The notes: generated by a model from the sequence alone, not told the origin. DNA of 64,000 nt from Natrinema amylolyticum (GCF_020515625.1 NZ_JAIWPJ010000003.1:310001-374000); one strand, 5' to 3'. Shown: positions 8,682 through 17,664, counted from the first letter of the stretch. A program made the numbers and translations.

Positions 8682-10087
8682 TCGAAATTCACGACGTCTT
8701 CGGGGTCGGTCTCGGTCCGTTCAACCTCGGTCTGGCAGCGCTCCTCGACGGCGCGAACCGCGACGAGGACGCGGACGTAGACGCCGTGTTCCTCGAGCAG
8801 GACGAGGCGTTCGCGTGGCACGAGGGTATGCTCATCGAGGGGACCACGCTCGAAGTCCCCTTCCTCGCGGACCTGGTGACGATGGCGGACCCGACCAACC
8901 CCCACAGCTACCTCAACTATGTCCGGGAGCGCGACCGCATCTACGAGTTTTACTTCTACGAGACATTCCAGATTCCCCGCCGAGAGTACGACGACTACCT
9001 CCGGTGGGTCGCCGAGCGACTCGACTCCTGTCGGTTCAGTCGCAGAGTCGAGCGCGTCGAGTGGATCGAGGGAGACGACGCCGAGGCCGACGCGGACGGA
9101 GACGGCTACTACGTCGTCACCGCTCGCAACCTCGAAACCGACGAGAAGTTGACCTACCGCGCCCGAAACCTCGCGCTCGGCGTCGGGAGCCAACCCCACG
9201 TCCCCGAGAACCTCCGCGGCCACCCCGACGAGGACGTGTTTCACACCGCGGGCTACCGGTCCCGGCGCGAGCGGTGTCTGGCCGCCGACTCCATCACGGT
9301 CGTCGGGTCGGGCCAGAGCGCGGCCGAAGTCTTCCAAGACCTGCTCGCCCACCAACCGGAGGGCGACTACCGGCTCGACTGGCTCACGCGCTCCGACGGG
9401 TTCTTCCCGATGGAGTACTCGAAACTCGGACTCCAGCACTTCACCCCCGAGTACGACCAGTACGTCTACGACCTGCCCCAAGAGGTCAAAGATGACCTGA
9501 TTCCGAATCAGGACCTGCTCTACAGGGGCGTGGACCCCGAGACGAGTGCGGAAATCTACGATCTTCTCTACCGGCGCTCCATCGGCGACCGAGATCCCGA
9601 CGTGGGCCTGTTCGCCATGACCGAAGTTCGGGACATCGAACCGGTGGGCGACGCCTACGCCCTCGACTGCCACCAGTGGCAGGCCGAAGAGTCATTCGTC
9701 CACGAGAGCGAGATCGTGATTCTCGGGACCGGCTACCAGCGCCCGACTCCCGACTTCCTCGACCCCATCGAGGGAGCAATCAACTGGGACGAGCAGGGTC
9801 GGTTCGGCGTGACCGAGGATCACCGTCTCGACATCGACGTGGCGGGCGACGTGTTCCTCCAGAACGCCGAACTCCACACCCACGGGGTCGGCGTCCCCGA
9901 CCTCGGACTGGGGTGTTACCGCAACACCAAGTTCGTCAACCGACTGGTCGGCCGCGAGGTCTACCCCGAGGACGACGACACGGTGTATCTGGACTTCTCG
10001 GTCGAGGAGTTCGTCGAGCGCAGACCCGATTCCCGCCGCACCGAGCGCGAGACCGAATCGGCTCCGACGCCGACGCAGGACGACTGA
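8678..10087 (+). CDS. Diamine N-monooxygenase (IucD/RhbE-like flavoprotein)
   Basis: 469-residue class-B flavin monooxygenase of the lysine/ornithine N-hydroxylase family, here expected to N-hydroxylate 1,3-diaminopropane using FAD, NADPH and O2. Visible are the N-terminal FAD site GVGLGPFNLGLAAL, the substrate/FAD loop LVTMADPTNPHSYLNYV, the NADPH site VVGSGQSAAEVFQDLL and the GTGYQRPTPDFL motif. It is last in the five-gene set dat-ddc-synthetase-acyltransferase-monooxygenase; all junctions are 4-base overlaps, so the set is one translational unit. Family length is normal. Confidence 0.92.
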   Translation: MIEIHDVFGVGLGPFNLGLAALLDGANRDEDADVDAVFLEQDEAFAWHEGMLIEGTTLEVPFLADLVTMADPTNPHSYLNYVRERDRIYEFYFYETFQIPRREYDDYLRWVAERLDSCRFSRRVERVEWIEGDDAEADADGDGYYVVTARNLETDEKLTYRARNLALGVGSQPHVPENLRGHPDEDVFHTAGYRSRRERCLAADSITVVGSGQSAAEVFQDLLAHQPEGDYRLDWLTRSDGFFPMEYSKLGLQHFTPEYDQYVYDLPQEVKDDLIPNQDLLYRGVDPETSAEIYDLLYRRSIGDRDPDVGLFAMTEVRDIEPVGDAYALDCHQWQAEESFVHESEIVILGTGYQRPTPDFLDPIEGAINWDEQGRFGVTEDHRLDIDVAGDVFLQNAELHTHGVGVPDLGLGCYRNTKFVNRLVGREVYPEDDDTVYLDFSVEEFVERRPDSRRTERETESAPTPTQDD

Positions 10088-10226
10088 CTGCACGGCGGGT
10101 TCGTCGTCCCGTCGACTCTCAACGCCCCGACAATTCGCCATCTCTCGTCCTTCCGGTTCGTCCATGTTACGGCGTAGATCATCGAAGTGATTTTCTTCGG
10201 AAGTTAATTTCGGAACTATTATAAAG

Positions 10227-10243
10227 TTTTAGGCGGGCCTAAA
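10227..10243. promoter_or_regulatory. DtxR-type iron operator 3, with TATA box
   Basis: TTTTAGGCGGGCCTAAA lies five bases before the ATG at 10249. A TATA-like TTATAAAG is at 10219-10226. The arrangement predicts a leaderless, iron-repressed transcript for the binding protein and the first glutamine-synthetase-like gene. Confidence 0.8.
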
Positions 10244-10248
10244 CAAGT

Positions 10249-11457
10249 ATGGAGGAAGAAGAGACGGCGTACGATGCACCGACGCGACGAAAGTGGCTGA
10301 AGTACAGCGGTGCGGTCGTCGGCGGCGGCCTGCTCGCGGGATGTACCGGTGATCCGGAGTCAGAGAGCCAGACGACCACGGCTAGCGAGGAAGGCTCCTA
10401 CTCGGCGACGCTCGCGCCGACAGGCGAGGTGACGCTCGACTCGGAGCCCGAAGACATCTTCACGATGCTGGGCCACCACGCCGATATGGTGCTGTCGGTC
10501 GGTCGGAGCGACGACATGAATGCGGTGTTCGAGCCGGGCTACCACCAAGGGCTGTACCGGAAGTTGACACACCATCTCGACGGGGTTTCGGTCGATTGGG
10601 AGGGGCTGTACTCCTCGTGGCAGCCGGAGAAGGAGAAAGTGTACGAACTCGACAGCGACGTTCACATCGCCGACCCAGCGAAAGTTGCGACCGCAGACGG
10701 ATGGGACAAAAGCGACGTTCAAGATATAGCTGATAACGTCGGCCCGTGGTTCGGAAACACGCTCAGTGGCACCAATCGGACGCCGCCGGAGGGCTGGAGA
10801 GACCAGTACGAGTACTACACGCTGTGGGAGATCTTCGGCAGAGTCGCACAGTTGTTCGGAGAGGACGAACGGTACGAGGCGCTCGCGTCCGTCCACGAGT
10901 CGATGGTGCAGTCCATCGAGGAGAACCGCCCGCCGGAGAGCGAGCGGCCGACCGCGGCGCTGGTGTTGTTCTCGACGTCGGACGACACGGGATGGGGCTA
11001 CAAGATGAACAATCCGGGCTACTACGCCGCACATACGCGTCCGATGGGTGTCACCGACACGCTGTCCGAGACCTTCGGGGAGGGATACGGCGATGGCGGG
11101 CGAAACATGCCGTTCGACTACGAACTACTCCTCGAGGCGGACCCGGACGTATTTCTCGTTCTCGGTTCGATGACGGAGTATTTCAATCTCGACGAGATTC
11201 GGAAGGGTCTGGAGGACCACGAGGTCGCCAGCGAACTCACTGCCGTCGAGGAGGGCAACGTCTACGCCCAAGGCGCCCGGCGACAGGGGCCGCTTCTCAA
11301 CCTGTTCCAACTGGAGATGACCGCCAAACAGCTCTACCCCGAGCAGTTCGGCGAGTGGCCCGGCTACGAGAACGGGGAGCCGTATCCCGAGATTCCAGAG
11401 GAGGAACAGCTGTTCGATCGGGACCGCGTCGCGGAGATCATCAGCGAGGGGGCGTAG
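10249..11457 (+). CDS. Iron-siderophore ABC transporter substrate-binding lipoprotein
   Basis: 402-residue binding protein of the FepB/FecB type. The N terminus has a twin-arginine, lipobox signal (TRRKWLKYSG...LLAGC; Cys near residue 28), so it should be Tat-exported and lipid-anchored outside the membrane to capture Fe(III)-siderophore. The later periplasmic-binding-protein pattern is present (FTMLGHHADMVLSVG early; LLEADPDVFLVLG late). It is followed after ten bases by a glutamine-synthetase-like gene. No intact permease or ATPase for it exists in the window; only a truncated ATPase remains at 19.9-20.2 kb. Confidence 0.87.
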   Translation: MEEEETAYDAPTRRKWLKYSGAVVGGGLLAGCTGDPESESQTTTASEEGSYSATLAPTGEVTLDSEPEDIFTMLGHHADMVLSVGRSDDMNAVFEPGYHQGLYRKLTHHLDGVSVDWEGLYSSWQPEKEKVYELDSDVHIADPAKVATADGWDKSDVQDIADNVGPWFGNTLSGTNRTPPEGWRDQYEYYTLWEIFGRVAQLFGEDERYEALASVHESMVQSIEENRPPESERPTAALVLFSTSDDTGWGYKMNNPGYYAAHTRPMGVTDTLSETFGEGYGDGGRNMPFDYELLLEADPDVFLVLGSMTEYFNLDEIRKGLEDHEVASELTAVEEGNVYAQGARRQGPLLNLFQLEMTAKQLYPEQFGEWPGYENGEPYPEIPEEEQLFDRDRVAEIISEGA

Positions 11458-11467
11458 GAGCGTAACG

Positions 11468-12814
11468 ATGGAGGTTCAGACGATAGCGGAGCGCTGTGAG
11501 CAGGCCGACGTGAAACTCGTCCGACTGCTGTACGTCGGTAACGACGGCGTGATTCACGGGCACTCGGTCAAGCGGTCCCATCTGGAGGACGGGCTCGAAT
11601 CCGGCGTCCCGTTGCCGAAACTGGTCCAGTCGTTCAACGCGCTCGGCCAGCGCATCAAGGATGCCAACTTCGACGCCGTGGGCGAGGTCCGACTGGTTCC
11701 GGACCGTTCGACGTTCCGCGTCCTCGACCACGAAGAGAACGTCGCCGCGGTGTGCTGTTCGCTGCGCGAGATGGACAGCGACACGCCGTGGTCGGCCGGT
11801 CCGCGCTCGGCGCTGGAACGACTCGTCTCGGCGTTCGAGGACGACGACGTGGTGCCGTCGCTCGCACTCGAAAGCGAGTTCCACGTCTACTCGTCGGCGG
11901 ACGGTGGACAACCCGATGGCGACCGCGGCCTCTACACGACCGACAGCATGCGCAACTCCCACGACGTCGTCCTCGACGCCATCGACGCGCTCGAATCGCA
12001 GGGAATCGACGTGAAGAAACACGTCGCGGAGTACTCCCCCGGACAAAACGAAATCGTCACTGGTCACCGCGAGGGAGTCGGTGCGGTAGACGACTACGTC
12101 TTCCTCCGCGAGACGATTGCGGGCGTTGCCGACTCTCACGACCTCCAGACGACGTTCCTGCCCCACCCCTTCGAAGCGACGACGAACGGCTGTCACATCC
12201 ACCTGTCGCTGTGGGACGAGACGACCGACACGAACCGATTCGCACCGACCAACGCGGACGAACCCCTGAGCCGAACGGGGCGGCACTTCGTCGGCGGGAT
12301 TCTCGACCACATCCCGGCCCTGCTCGCGCTCACCTCGCCGACGGTGAACTCGTACGTCCGCCTTCAACCGCAAGCCGGAGCGGCGGCCTACAGCTGTTGG
12401 GGGGTCGGCAACCGAGAGGCCGCGGTTCGGGTGCCCCAGGTCCCGTCGGACGAACGCGACATGGCGACGCGTATCGAGTTCCGCCCCGCGGACAACACGG
12501 CGAACCCGTACCTGTCGGTGTTAGGCCTGTTGGCCGCGGGTCGAGACGGTATCCGGAACGAGACCGATCCGGGAGAGCCACTGGACGCGGACCCGGGGAA
12601 CTGCGACGACGAACTGCTAAAGAAACGGGGAATCCAGCGATTGCCGACGACGCTCGGCGAGGCACTTGACGCACTCGCCGACGACGACGTTCTCAGGGCG
12701 GCGATGGGAGAACACCTGTTCGAGTCGTATCTGGCCGTCAAACGAAGCGAGTGGGAGGAGTTCACGTCCAGTGCGGCGACGTGGGAACGTGACACGCTCC
12801 GCCAGACGTTCTGA
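11468..12814 (+). CDS. Glutamine-synthetase-like amide ligase 1
   Basis: 448-residue glutamine-synthetase-fold enzyme of the non-housekeeping (GlnA-III, gamma-glutamyl-amine synthetase) type. The beta-grasp start (KLVRLLYVGNDGVIHGH) is followed by metal ligands ESEF (about residue 136), NGCHIHLS (about 240), the Arg-rich NREAAVRVP and [15 protein letters not shown] (about 335). Such enzymes use ATP to join glutamate, or a similar carboxylate, to an amine. Here it is co-transcribed with a siderophore-binding protein under an iron operator, so 1,3-diaminopropane or a siderophore amine is a reasonable substrate. That is inference; bulk glutamine synthesis is unlikely from the context. Confidence 0.8.
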   Translation: MEVQTIAERCEQADVKLVRLLYVGNDGVIHGHSVKRSHLEDGLESGVPLPKLVQSFNALGQRIKDANFDAVGEVRLVPDRSTFRVLDHEENVAAVCCSLREMDSDTPWSAGPRSALERLVSAFEDDDVVPSLALESEFHVYSSADGGQPDGDRGLYTTDSMRNSHDVVLDAIDALESQGIDVKKHVAEYSPGQNEIVTGHREGVGAVDDYVFLRETIAGVADSHDLQTTFLPHPFEATTNGCHIHLSLWDETTDTNRFAPTNADEPLSRTGRHFVGGILDHIPALLALTSPTVNSYVRLQPQAGAAAYSCWGVGNREAAVRVPQVPSDERDMATRIEFRPADNTANPYLSVLGLLAAGRDGIRNETDPGEPLDADPGNCDDELLKKRGIQRLPTTLGEALDALADDDVLRAAMGEHLFESYLAVKRSEWEEFTSSAATWERDTLRQTF

Positions 12815-12884
12815 GCGGCCCACACCGCCACATCGCTCCTGCTGTCAGTGGTAACTGCTACGCCCGGCGGCAATACTACACACT

Positions 12885-12902
12885 TTTTAGGCTGGCCTAA
12901 AA
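12885..12902. promoter_or_regulatory. DtxR-type iron operator 4
   Basis: TTTTAGGCTGGCCTAAAA, eleven bases before the ATG at 12914. It gives the second glutamine-synthetase-like gene its own iron control. Confidence 0.8.
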
Positions 12903-12913
12903 ATTAACTCCCG

Positions 12914-14248
12914 ATGAGCGACATCGAAACGGTCGAATCTCGATGCGAAGAGCAGAACGTCGACCTCGTGAGACTGTTGTACGTCACCCAAAGCGGCGTG
13001 GTTCAGGCGAGTACTATCGACGTCTCCGAAGTCGGCGCGGCCATCGAGAACGGCGTCACTACCTCGGAAGTGCTTCAGGCGTACGACTCGTTCGCCCAGC
13101 GGAACAGACAGAGCAGTTTCGACGCGGTCGGCGAAGTGTATCTCCGCCCGGAACCCGAAACGTTCCAACCACTGCCGTACGCCGAGCGGACCGCCGCGAT
13201 GCTCTGCACCATGGAGACCCCTGATGGCGACCCATGGCCCGTCGATGCCAGAACGAGGCTCCTGTCGTTCGTCGAGGACCTCGAAGCGACGGGCCTCTCG
13301 CCCGAAGTCGCATTCGAGAGCGAGTTTCACCTCTTCGATCCCGACGGCGGGAGTCGCGGAGACGAACCCGGCGCGTACCGTACGGAGTCGATACGCGGGA
13401 CCCACGAGACGATTCTCGACGTCGTCGACGCCCTCAAAGCCCAAGATATCTCTGTCAAGAAGTACCACCCTGAGTACTCCGCCGGAAAGCACGAAATCGT
13501 CTCGAGCCATCGGTCGGCGATTCGAGCGGCCGACGAACACGTCCTCCTGCGTGAGACGGTCAAGAGCGTGGCCCGCAACGACGGACAGCAGGCCACGCTG
13601 CTGCCCAAACCGTTCGATGACGGAACGAACGGCTGTCACATCAACGTCTCGCTCTGGAACGGCGAAAACGAGTTCTACGACCGCGAGCACGGCGGCCTGA
13701 GCCGAACCGCTCGGCAGTTCATCGCGGGTGTCCTCGACCACGCGCCGGCGCTCTCCGCGCTCGTGGCCCCGACGGTGAACTCCTACGGCAGACTGCGGCC
13801 GAGCCACGGTGCCGCGGCGTACGTCTGTTGGGGACACGAGAACCGCGAGGCCCTGATTCGGGTGCCCGCTCCCGAGAAGAACCTCGAAGCGGCCTCGACC
13901 CGAATCGAGTTCCGGGGCGGCGACAACACCGCGAATCCGTACCTCTCGTTGCTCGGCCTTCTCGCCGCCGGCAAGGACGGCATCGACCGCCAACTCGAAC
14001 CGTCCAACCCCGTTCCGGTGGACCCGTGCGACCTCACCGACGAACAGCGTGCGGACCGCGGCATCGAGCGGTTGCCCCGGTCGCTCGGCGAGGCGCTCGA
14101 CACGCTGGAGGAGAACGACACGATGCGGGAGGCACTCGGTTCCGACCTCTTCGACGCGTTCGTGGAGGTCAAACGGACTCACTGGCAGTCTTTCGTCGAA
14201 AGTGCCGGAGAATCGTGGCGGCGCGAACACCTCCGAAACCTGTACTGA
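12914..14248 (+). CDS. Glutamine-synthetase-like amide ligase 2
   Basis: 444-residue paralogue of the preceding ligase, with the same layout: [16 protein letters not shown], metal motif ESEF (about residue 134), NGCHINVS (about 239), NREALIRVP and [15 protein letters not shown]. One visible difference is His-to-Asn in the second position of the H-x-H nucleotide/metal segment (HIN instead of HIH), so the two copies are probably not interchangeable. It has its own iron operator. It may act on a second amine, on the mono-adduct made by ligase 1, or with it as a hetero-oligomer; these are guesses. Confidence 0.78.
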   Translation: MSDIETVESRCEEQNVDLVRLLYVTQSGVVQASTIDVSEVGAAIENGVTTSEVLQAYDSFAQRNRQSSFDAVGEVYLRPEPETFQPLPYAERTAAMLCTMETPDGDPWPVDARTRLLSFVEDLEATGLSPEVAFESEFHLFDPDGGSRGDEPGAYRTESIRGTHETILDVVDALKAQDISVKKYHPEYSAGKHEIVSSHRSAIRAADEHVLLRETVKSVARNDGQQATLLPKPFDDGTNGCHINVSLWNGENEFYDREHGGLSRTARQFIAGVLDHAPALSALVAPTVNSYGRLRPSHGAAAYVCWGHENREALIRVPAPEKNLEAASTRIEFRGGDNTANPYLSLLGLLAAGKDGIDRQLEPSNPVPVDPCDLTDEQRADRGIERLPRSLGEALDTLEENDTMREALGSDLFDAFVEVKRTHWQSFVESAGESWRREHLRNLY

Positions 14249-14447
14249 CCTCAATTCCTGATATAATTTGTTTAAATACTTATTTTTACTTTGTTATTTA
14301 TTTTTGTAGTTCCTATTTTCATTCCTCTAACGCTTCTCTGTCTCCTTTTTGTTCTGTCTTCGCCCGTCCCGGAGCGACCCGAAAACCGCGTCTCGTACTA
14401 CCTCGGAGCGAGGAGAAAAGTAGTGACTGCCGAGACTCCTCGACGGC
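14249..14447. other. A/T-rich spacer between convergent genes
   Basis: This 199-base gap holds a stretch (about 14262-14350) that is very A/T-rich for this genome, with several T runs (ATTTTTA, TTATTTTTG, CCTTTTTGT). It lies between the stop codons of convergent genes, so bidirectional T-rich transcription termination is the simplest reading. No gene is seen. Confidence 0.5.
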
Positions 14448-15878
14448 TCAGTCGTCGCTCGCAACCTCTGCCAGCTCGTCGCTCGAGCTATCGATAGTTT
14501 CGAGGGCGCTCTCGCGCCACGGACCGAACCGGAACCACGCGAACGCCAGCGTCGCCCCGAGTACGTTCGAGGCGGCGATGGCGACCCAGATTCCCTCCGG
14601 ACCGATTTCCTGCGCACCGAACCACGCCATCGGTAGCCGGATGACCCCGCGCATCGTCAGCACGATGACGGCCGCCACGATCGTCTTTCCGACGCCGCGG
14701 AACCCACCGACGAACGTCCGAGCGACGCCCATACACCCGAACGTCGGGACCACCCAGTGCAGGAACGTGACGCTGTGTTCGACGGTCGGCTGGTGGTCCG
14801 TGAACAGCCGCACGAGCGGTTCCGCGCCGAGCCACGTGGCCGCAGCGAGTACCGAGAGGCTTCCGAACGCGATGGCCGCTGCGCGGTAGTTGAGGCTCAC
14901 CGCGCGGTCGAGTTTCTCAGCTCCGATGTTCTGTCCGGTCATCGTCTCGACGGCCTTCGAGATGCCGACCGTTGCGAAACCGACCGTCGAGATGATACGG
15001 ATGCCGATACCGTATCCGGCGACGGCCGCCGTCGAGAAGGTACCGACCATGACGAGGAGCAGGTTGATGGCGATGCCCCGGCCCGTCTGTTCGAAGGAGG
15101 TCGGAACGCCGGTCCGGACGAGTCGCCGCGCCCACGAGAGGTCCGGTCGGAACTGGTGCGGTTCGATTCCGAGTCCGCGTTTGGAACCGAACAGCAGTGT
15201 GAACCCGACGAGGATTGCGAGCGTCCGGGCGGTCACCGTCGCAATCGCGGCACCGCGGATACCCATCTCCGGCACGAACCCCCAGCCGAAGATGAGGACG
15301 GGGTCGAGCGTAGCGTTGAGCGCGAGCGACCCCAGCATAATCGGCACCGGCGTCACCGTGTCTCCCGACCCGCGCATCAGCGAGACGAAAGCGACGAATC
15401 CGATGGTCGCCGGGAGGCCGAGTGAGAGCAGTTGGAGGTACTGGGTGGCGAGTCGGTGGACGGTCGGCGTGATGTTGTACAGCGCGAGGACGTCGTCTAC
15501 GAGGAAGAACCCGAGACCCCCGACGACGACCCCTGCCATCAGCCCGTACGTTATCGTCTGTGCCGCCGCGTGGGCCGCTCGACGGGGGTTCTCACCGCCG
15601 GTTTCCTGCGCGACGTGGATGCTCCCGGCGACGGGAAGCCCGTAGCTCACCGCCAAAAGGAGGTACGCGAGCGGATATGCGAGGGTGATGGCCGCCAGCG
15701 ACGGGTTGCCGTACTGGCCGAGCCAGAACGTATCGATGAGGGTGTAGACCGTCTGTATGGCGTTCGTGAGGATGACCGGGAGCGCGAGTATGCAGAGCGG
15801 CCGCACGATGGACCCCGAGGTCAGGTCGAGGTCGTCCTGTTTGTCGAACAGGTCCACGAACGCCTTTTGAATGCCCAT
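14448..15878 (-). CDS. MATE-family efflux transporter
   Basis: 476-residue integral membrane protein with about twelve hydrophobic helices in two MATE repeats. The N-terminal part reads SIVRPLCILALPVILTNAIQ, followed by a YTLIDTFWLGQYG segment typical of NorM/DinF-type cation-coupled exporters. It starts 15 bases after the deacetylase-family gene, in the same transcription direction, so the two form an operon behind operator 5. MATE proteins export cationic or amphipathic small molecules; in this locus, export of the siderophore or of a modified derivative is the natural proposal. Confidence 0.88.
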   Translation of the reverse strand: MGIQKAFVDLFDKQDDLDLTSGSIVRPLCILALPVILTNAIQTVYTLIDTFWLGQYGNPSLAAITLAYPLAYLLLAVSYGLPVAGSIHVAQETGGENPRRAAHAAAQTITYGLMAGVVVGGLGFFLVDDVLALYNITPTVHRLATQYLQLLSLGLPATIGFVAFVSLMRGSGDTVTPVPIMLGSLALNATLDPVLIFGWGFVPEMGIRGAAIATVTARTLAILVGFTLLFGSKRGLGIEPHQFRPDLSWARRLVRTGVPTSFEQTGRGIAINLLLVMVGTFSTAAVAGYGIGIRIISTVGFATVGISKAVETMTGQNIGAEKLDRAVSLNYRAAAIAFGSLSVLAAATWLGAEPLVRLFTDHQPTVEHSVTFLHWVVPTFGCMGVARTFVGGFRGVGKTIVAAVIVLTMRGVIRLPMAWFGAQEIGPEGIWVAIAASNVLGATLAFAWFRFGPWRESALETIDSSSDELAEVASDD

Positions 15879-15893
15879 GAGCTGTCCCTCCTG

Positions 15894-16736
15894 TCAGTCC
15901 TCTCGCTGCCGCCAGTGACGGGCGATCTCGGCACAAGTTGCGACCCACGCGCCGTCCGTGCTGGTGACGTGGTCGAGCAGTCGGTCGAGCGCGTCGATAC
16001 GACTGGCGCGACCGATAACCTGCGGATGCAACGTCAACATGAACAGCCGACCGCGGCGGTGCAGTCCATCGAACTCCGCCTTCCACGTGTCGAAGACGGG
16101 GGAGACAGGCGAGAGTCCCGACTGGAAGTCGAAGGCCGGTCGCATATTGAATCCCCAGTAGACGAAGTCGTCGAGCAGGAAGTGGTTCGGGAGTTCCACG
16201 AAGTCTACATCGTCTCGCGCGTAGGGGATGTCGGTATCCATCATCGAGGAGTCGTATATCATGGCGTTCTCCTCGGCCATCTCCAGCGTCTGGCCGGACT
16301 GTCCGCCCCGGTAGCCCAGCGGTTTCTCGCCGGTGAGATCCTCGATGACGTCGACCGTCCGTTCGAACTCCGTTTCCTCACGTTCGGCCGACATGTATCG
16401 CGGATGAACGTGGGAGTAGGTGTGGTGGGCTATCTCGTGACCGCGCTCGTGAATCTCTCGAACGGTCTCGGGCCACTCCTCGGCGACTCGTCCAGGGACG
16501 AAGAACGTCGACCGACAGTCGTGTTTTTCGAACACTTCCAGAATGCGCGGGACGCCGACCTCGGGACCGTAGGCACCTCGGAACGCGAACTTCTCGAACC
16601 CCTCTTGGCGCTTGCCGGCGGCGCGCCAGAGCTGCTCGGCGTCGAGGTCGAACGTGAATGCCGCCGCCGACTGGTGGTCGCCCCACGGATTGTCGTCGGT
16701 CGATAGCTGTGCGTCTTCGAAGTCGCTCTCTGCCAT
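15894..16736 (-). CDS. Polysaccharide-deacetylase-family (CE4-like) hydrolase
   Basis: 280-residue NodB/CE4-fold protein, closer in style to the cytosolic PgdA/allantoinase-like branch. There is no signal peptide, motif 1 is FTFDLDAE, motif 2 is HTYSH (both metal His present), motif 3 is LGYRGGQSG, and the late His is in MLTLHPQ. All usual metal and catalytic positions appear intact. It is first in a two-gene operon with the MATE exporter, seven bases downstream of operator 5. The substrate is probably a small N-acyl compound rather than a cell-wall polymer; de-acylation of a siderophore intermediate is one possibility, not shown. Confidence 0.8.
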   Translation of the reverse strand: MAESDFEDAQLSTDDNPWGDHQSAAAFTFDLDAEQLWRAAGKRQEGFEKFAFRGAYGPEVGVPRILEVFEKHDCRSTFFVPGRVAEEWPETVREIHERGHEIAHHTYSHVHPRYMSAEREETEFERTVDVIEDLTGEKPLGYRGGQSGQTLEMAEENAMIYDSSMMDTDIPYARDDVDFVELPNHFLLDDFVYWGFNMRPAFDFQSGLSPVSPVFDTWKAEFDGLHRRGRLFMLTLHPQVIGRASRIDALDRLLDHVTSTDGAWVATCAEIARHWRQRED

Positions 16737-16742
16737 TGCTGG

Positions 16743-16760
16743 TTTTAGGCTAGCCTAAAA
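16743..16760. promoter_or_regulatory. DtxR-type iron operator 5
   Basis: TTTTAGGCTAGCCTAAAA is a perfect 18-base palindrome. It is six bases upstream of the ATG (16736, minus strand) of the deacetylase-family gene and governs the deacetylase-MATE operon. Confidence 0.85.
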
Positions 16761-16838
16761 AATAAAACTTTGGAATTTTACACCAAAGGTAAAGGTGGAC
16801 GATACAAATGACGGAACGCCCGCCTCGTTCCGGACGCG

Positions 16839-17510
16839 TTACTCGTCGTCGAGGTCGGCGATGTGGTCGTTCGCCCCGGAGATGTCCGCGAGCGATTCGC
16901 CTTCGTAGAGGCGGTCGATGACCTCCTGTTCCGCGTCGGAGTGGCCCGTGTAGTGTTCGAGGAGGTGTTCGATTTCGTCCTGCGGGACGAACACGACGCC
17001 GTCCTCGTTCCCGATTGCGACGTCGCCCGGTCGAACGACGGCACCGCCCACCTGCACGGGGACGTTGATGTCCCCACCTAAACTCTCGTCGAGGCGCTGG
17101 ACCGTTCTGGTCGTCTTCGTCCGGGCGTACACCGGGAAGTCGATTTCCCGGATGGCCGCCGTGTCGGTCACTGCGCCGCCGATGACCACGCCGCGAGCGC
17201 CGTTTGCAACCGCCGCGTGGGTAGTGACTTCGCCCCAGGGCGCGTTCGTCTCGTGGCCGTCCATCTCGATGACGATAACGTCTGTCGGTCCGGCGAGTTC
17301 CGTCGCCTTGTGGACCATCGTCCCGTCTACGGGCGGAATCCGAACGGTCAGCGCCGAACCGACCACGTTCGCCGAACTCGCCGTCTCCATGAACTGGAGT
17401 TCGGGTGCCGTGTGTCCGAAGTGCCTGTGATGGCCGAGTTCGTTTGGGTCTACTCGTTCGAGTTCCGAGAGTTTCTCCTCGCTCGGGCGGTCGAACGTCT
17501 CGATCACCAT
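16839..17510 (-). CDS. RraA-like / HMG-aldolase-fold protein
   Basis: 223-residue protein of the RraA/4-hydroxy-4-methyl-2-oxoglutarate aldolase family. The fold signature GVVIGGAVTDTAAI and the later GDVAIGNEDGVVFVP are clear. In aldolase members the loop normally reads GxxRD; here it is GAVTD, so the substrate-binding Arg is replaced by Thr while the Asp is kept. Activity on pyruvate-derived or citrate-like acids may be altered or lost. The start overlaps the end of a 33-codon upstream frame. Its place among iron-regulated genes suggests turnover of a carboxylate building block, but this is inference. Confidence 0.75.
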   Translation of the reverse strand: MVIETFDRPSEEKLSELERVDPNELGHHRHFGHTAPELQFMETASSANVVGSALTVRIPPVDGTMVHKATELAGPTDVIVIEMDGHETNAPWGEVTTHAAVANGARGVVIGGAVTDTAAIREIDFPVYARTKTTRTVQRLDESLGGDINVPVQVGGAVVRPGDVAIGNEDGVVFVPQDEIEHLLEHYTGHSDAEQEVIDRLYEGESLADISGANDHIADLDDE

Positions 17511-17605
17511 CGTACCCCCCCTGAAACGGACGTGGTCTGCTTGGATTCAGCCGGCACGGCCACTCGACAGACGTGCCGCTCCGTTGCGGTACTGCTGACT
17601 TGCAT
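17504..17605 (-). CDS. Possible leader micro-ORF (33 codons) before the RraA-like gene
   Basis: On the minus strand ATG at 17605 opens a 33-codon frame (MQVSSTATERHVCR...) whose TGA lies inside the ATGGTGA at the start of the RraA-like gene. The same overlap design occurs before two other genes of the locus. Operator 6 lies 41 bases upstream with a TATA-like TTTATTG between. No function is recognised; it may be chance. Confidence 0.3.
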   Translation of the reverse strand: MQVSSTATERHVCRVAVPAESKQTTSVSGGVRW

Positions 17606-17646
17606 TCAATTCACGCTCCCGACGAAGCCGCAATAAACGCTCCGAA

Positions 17647-17664
17647 ATTTAGGCGCTCCTAAAA
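17647..17664. promoter_or_regulatory. DtxR-type iron operator 6
   Basis: ATTTAGGCGCTCCTAAAA keeps both half-sites (TTAGG/CCTAA). It lies in the divergent region between the RraA-like gene (minus) and synthetase 2 (plus), nearest the former. Confidence 0.7.
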
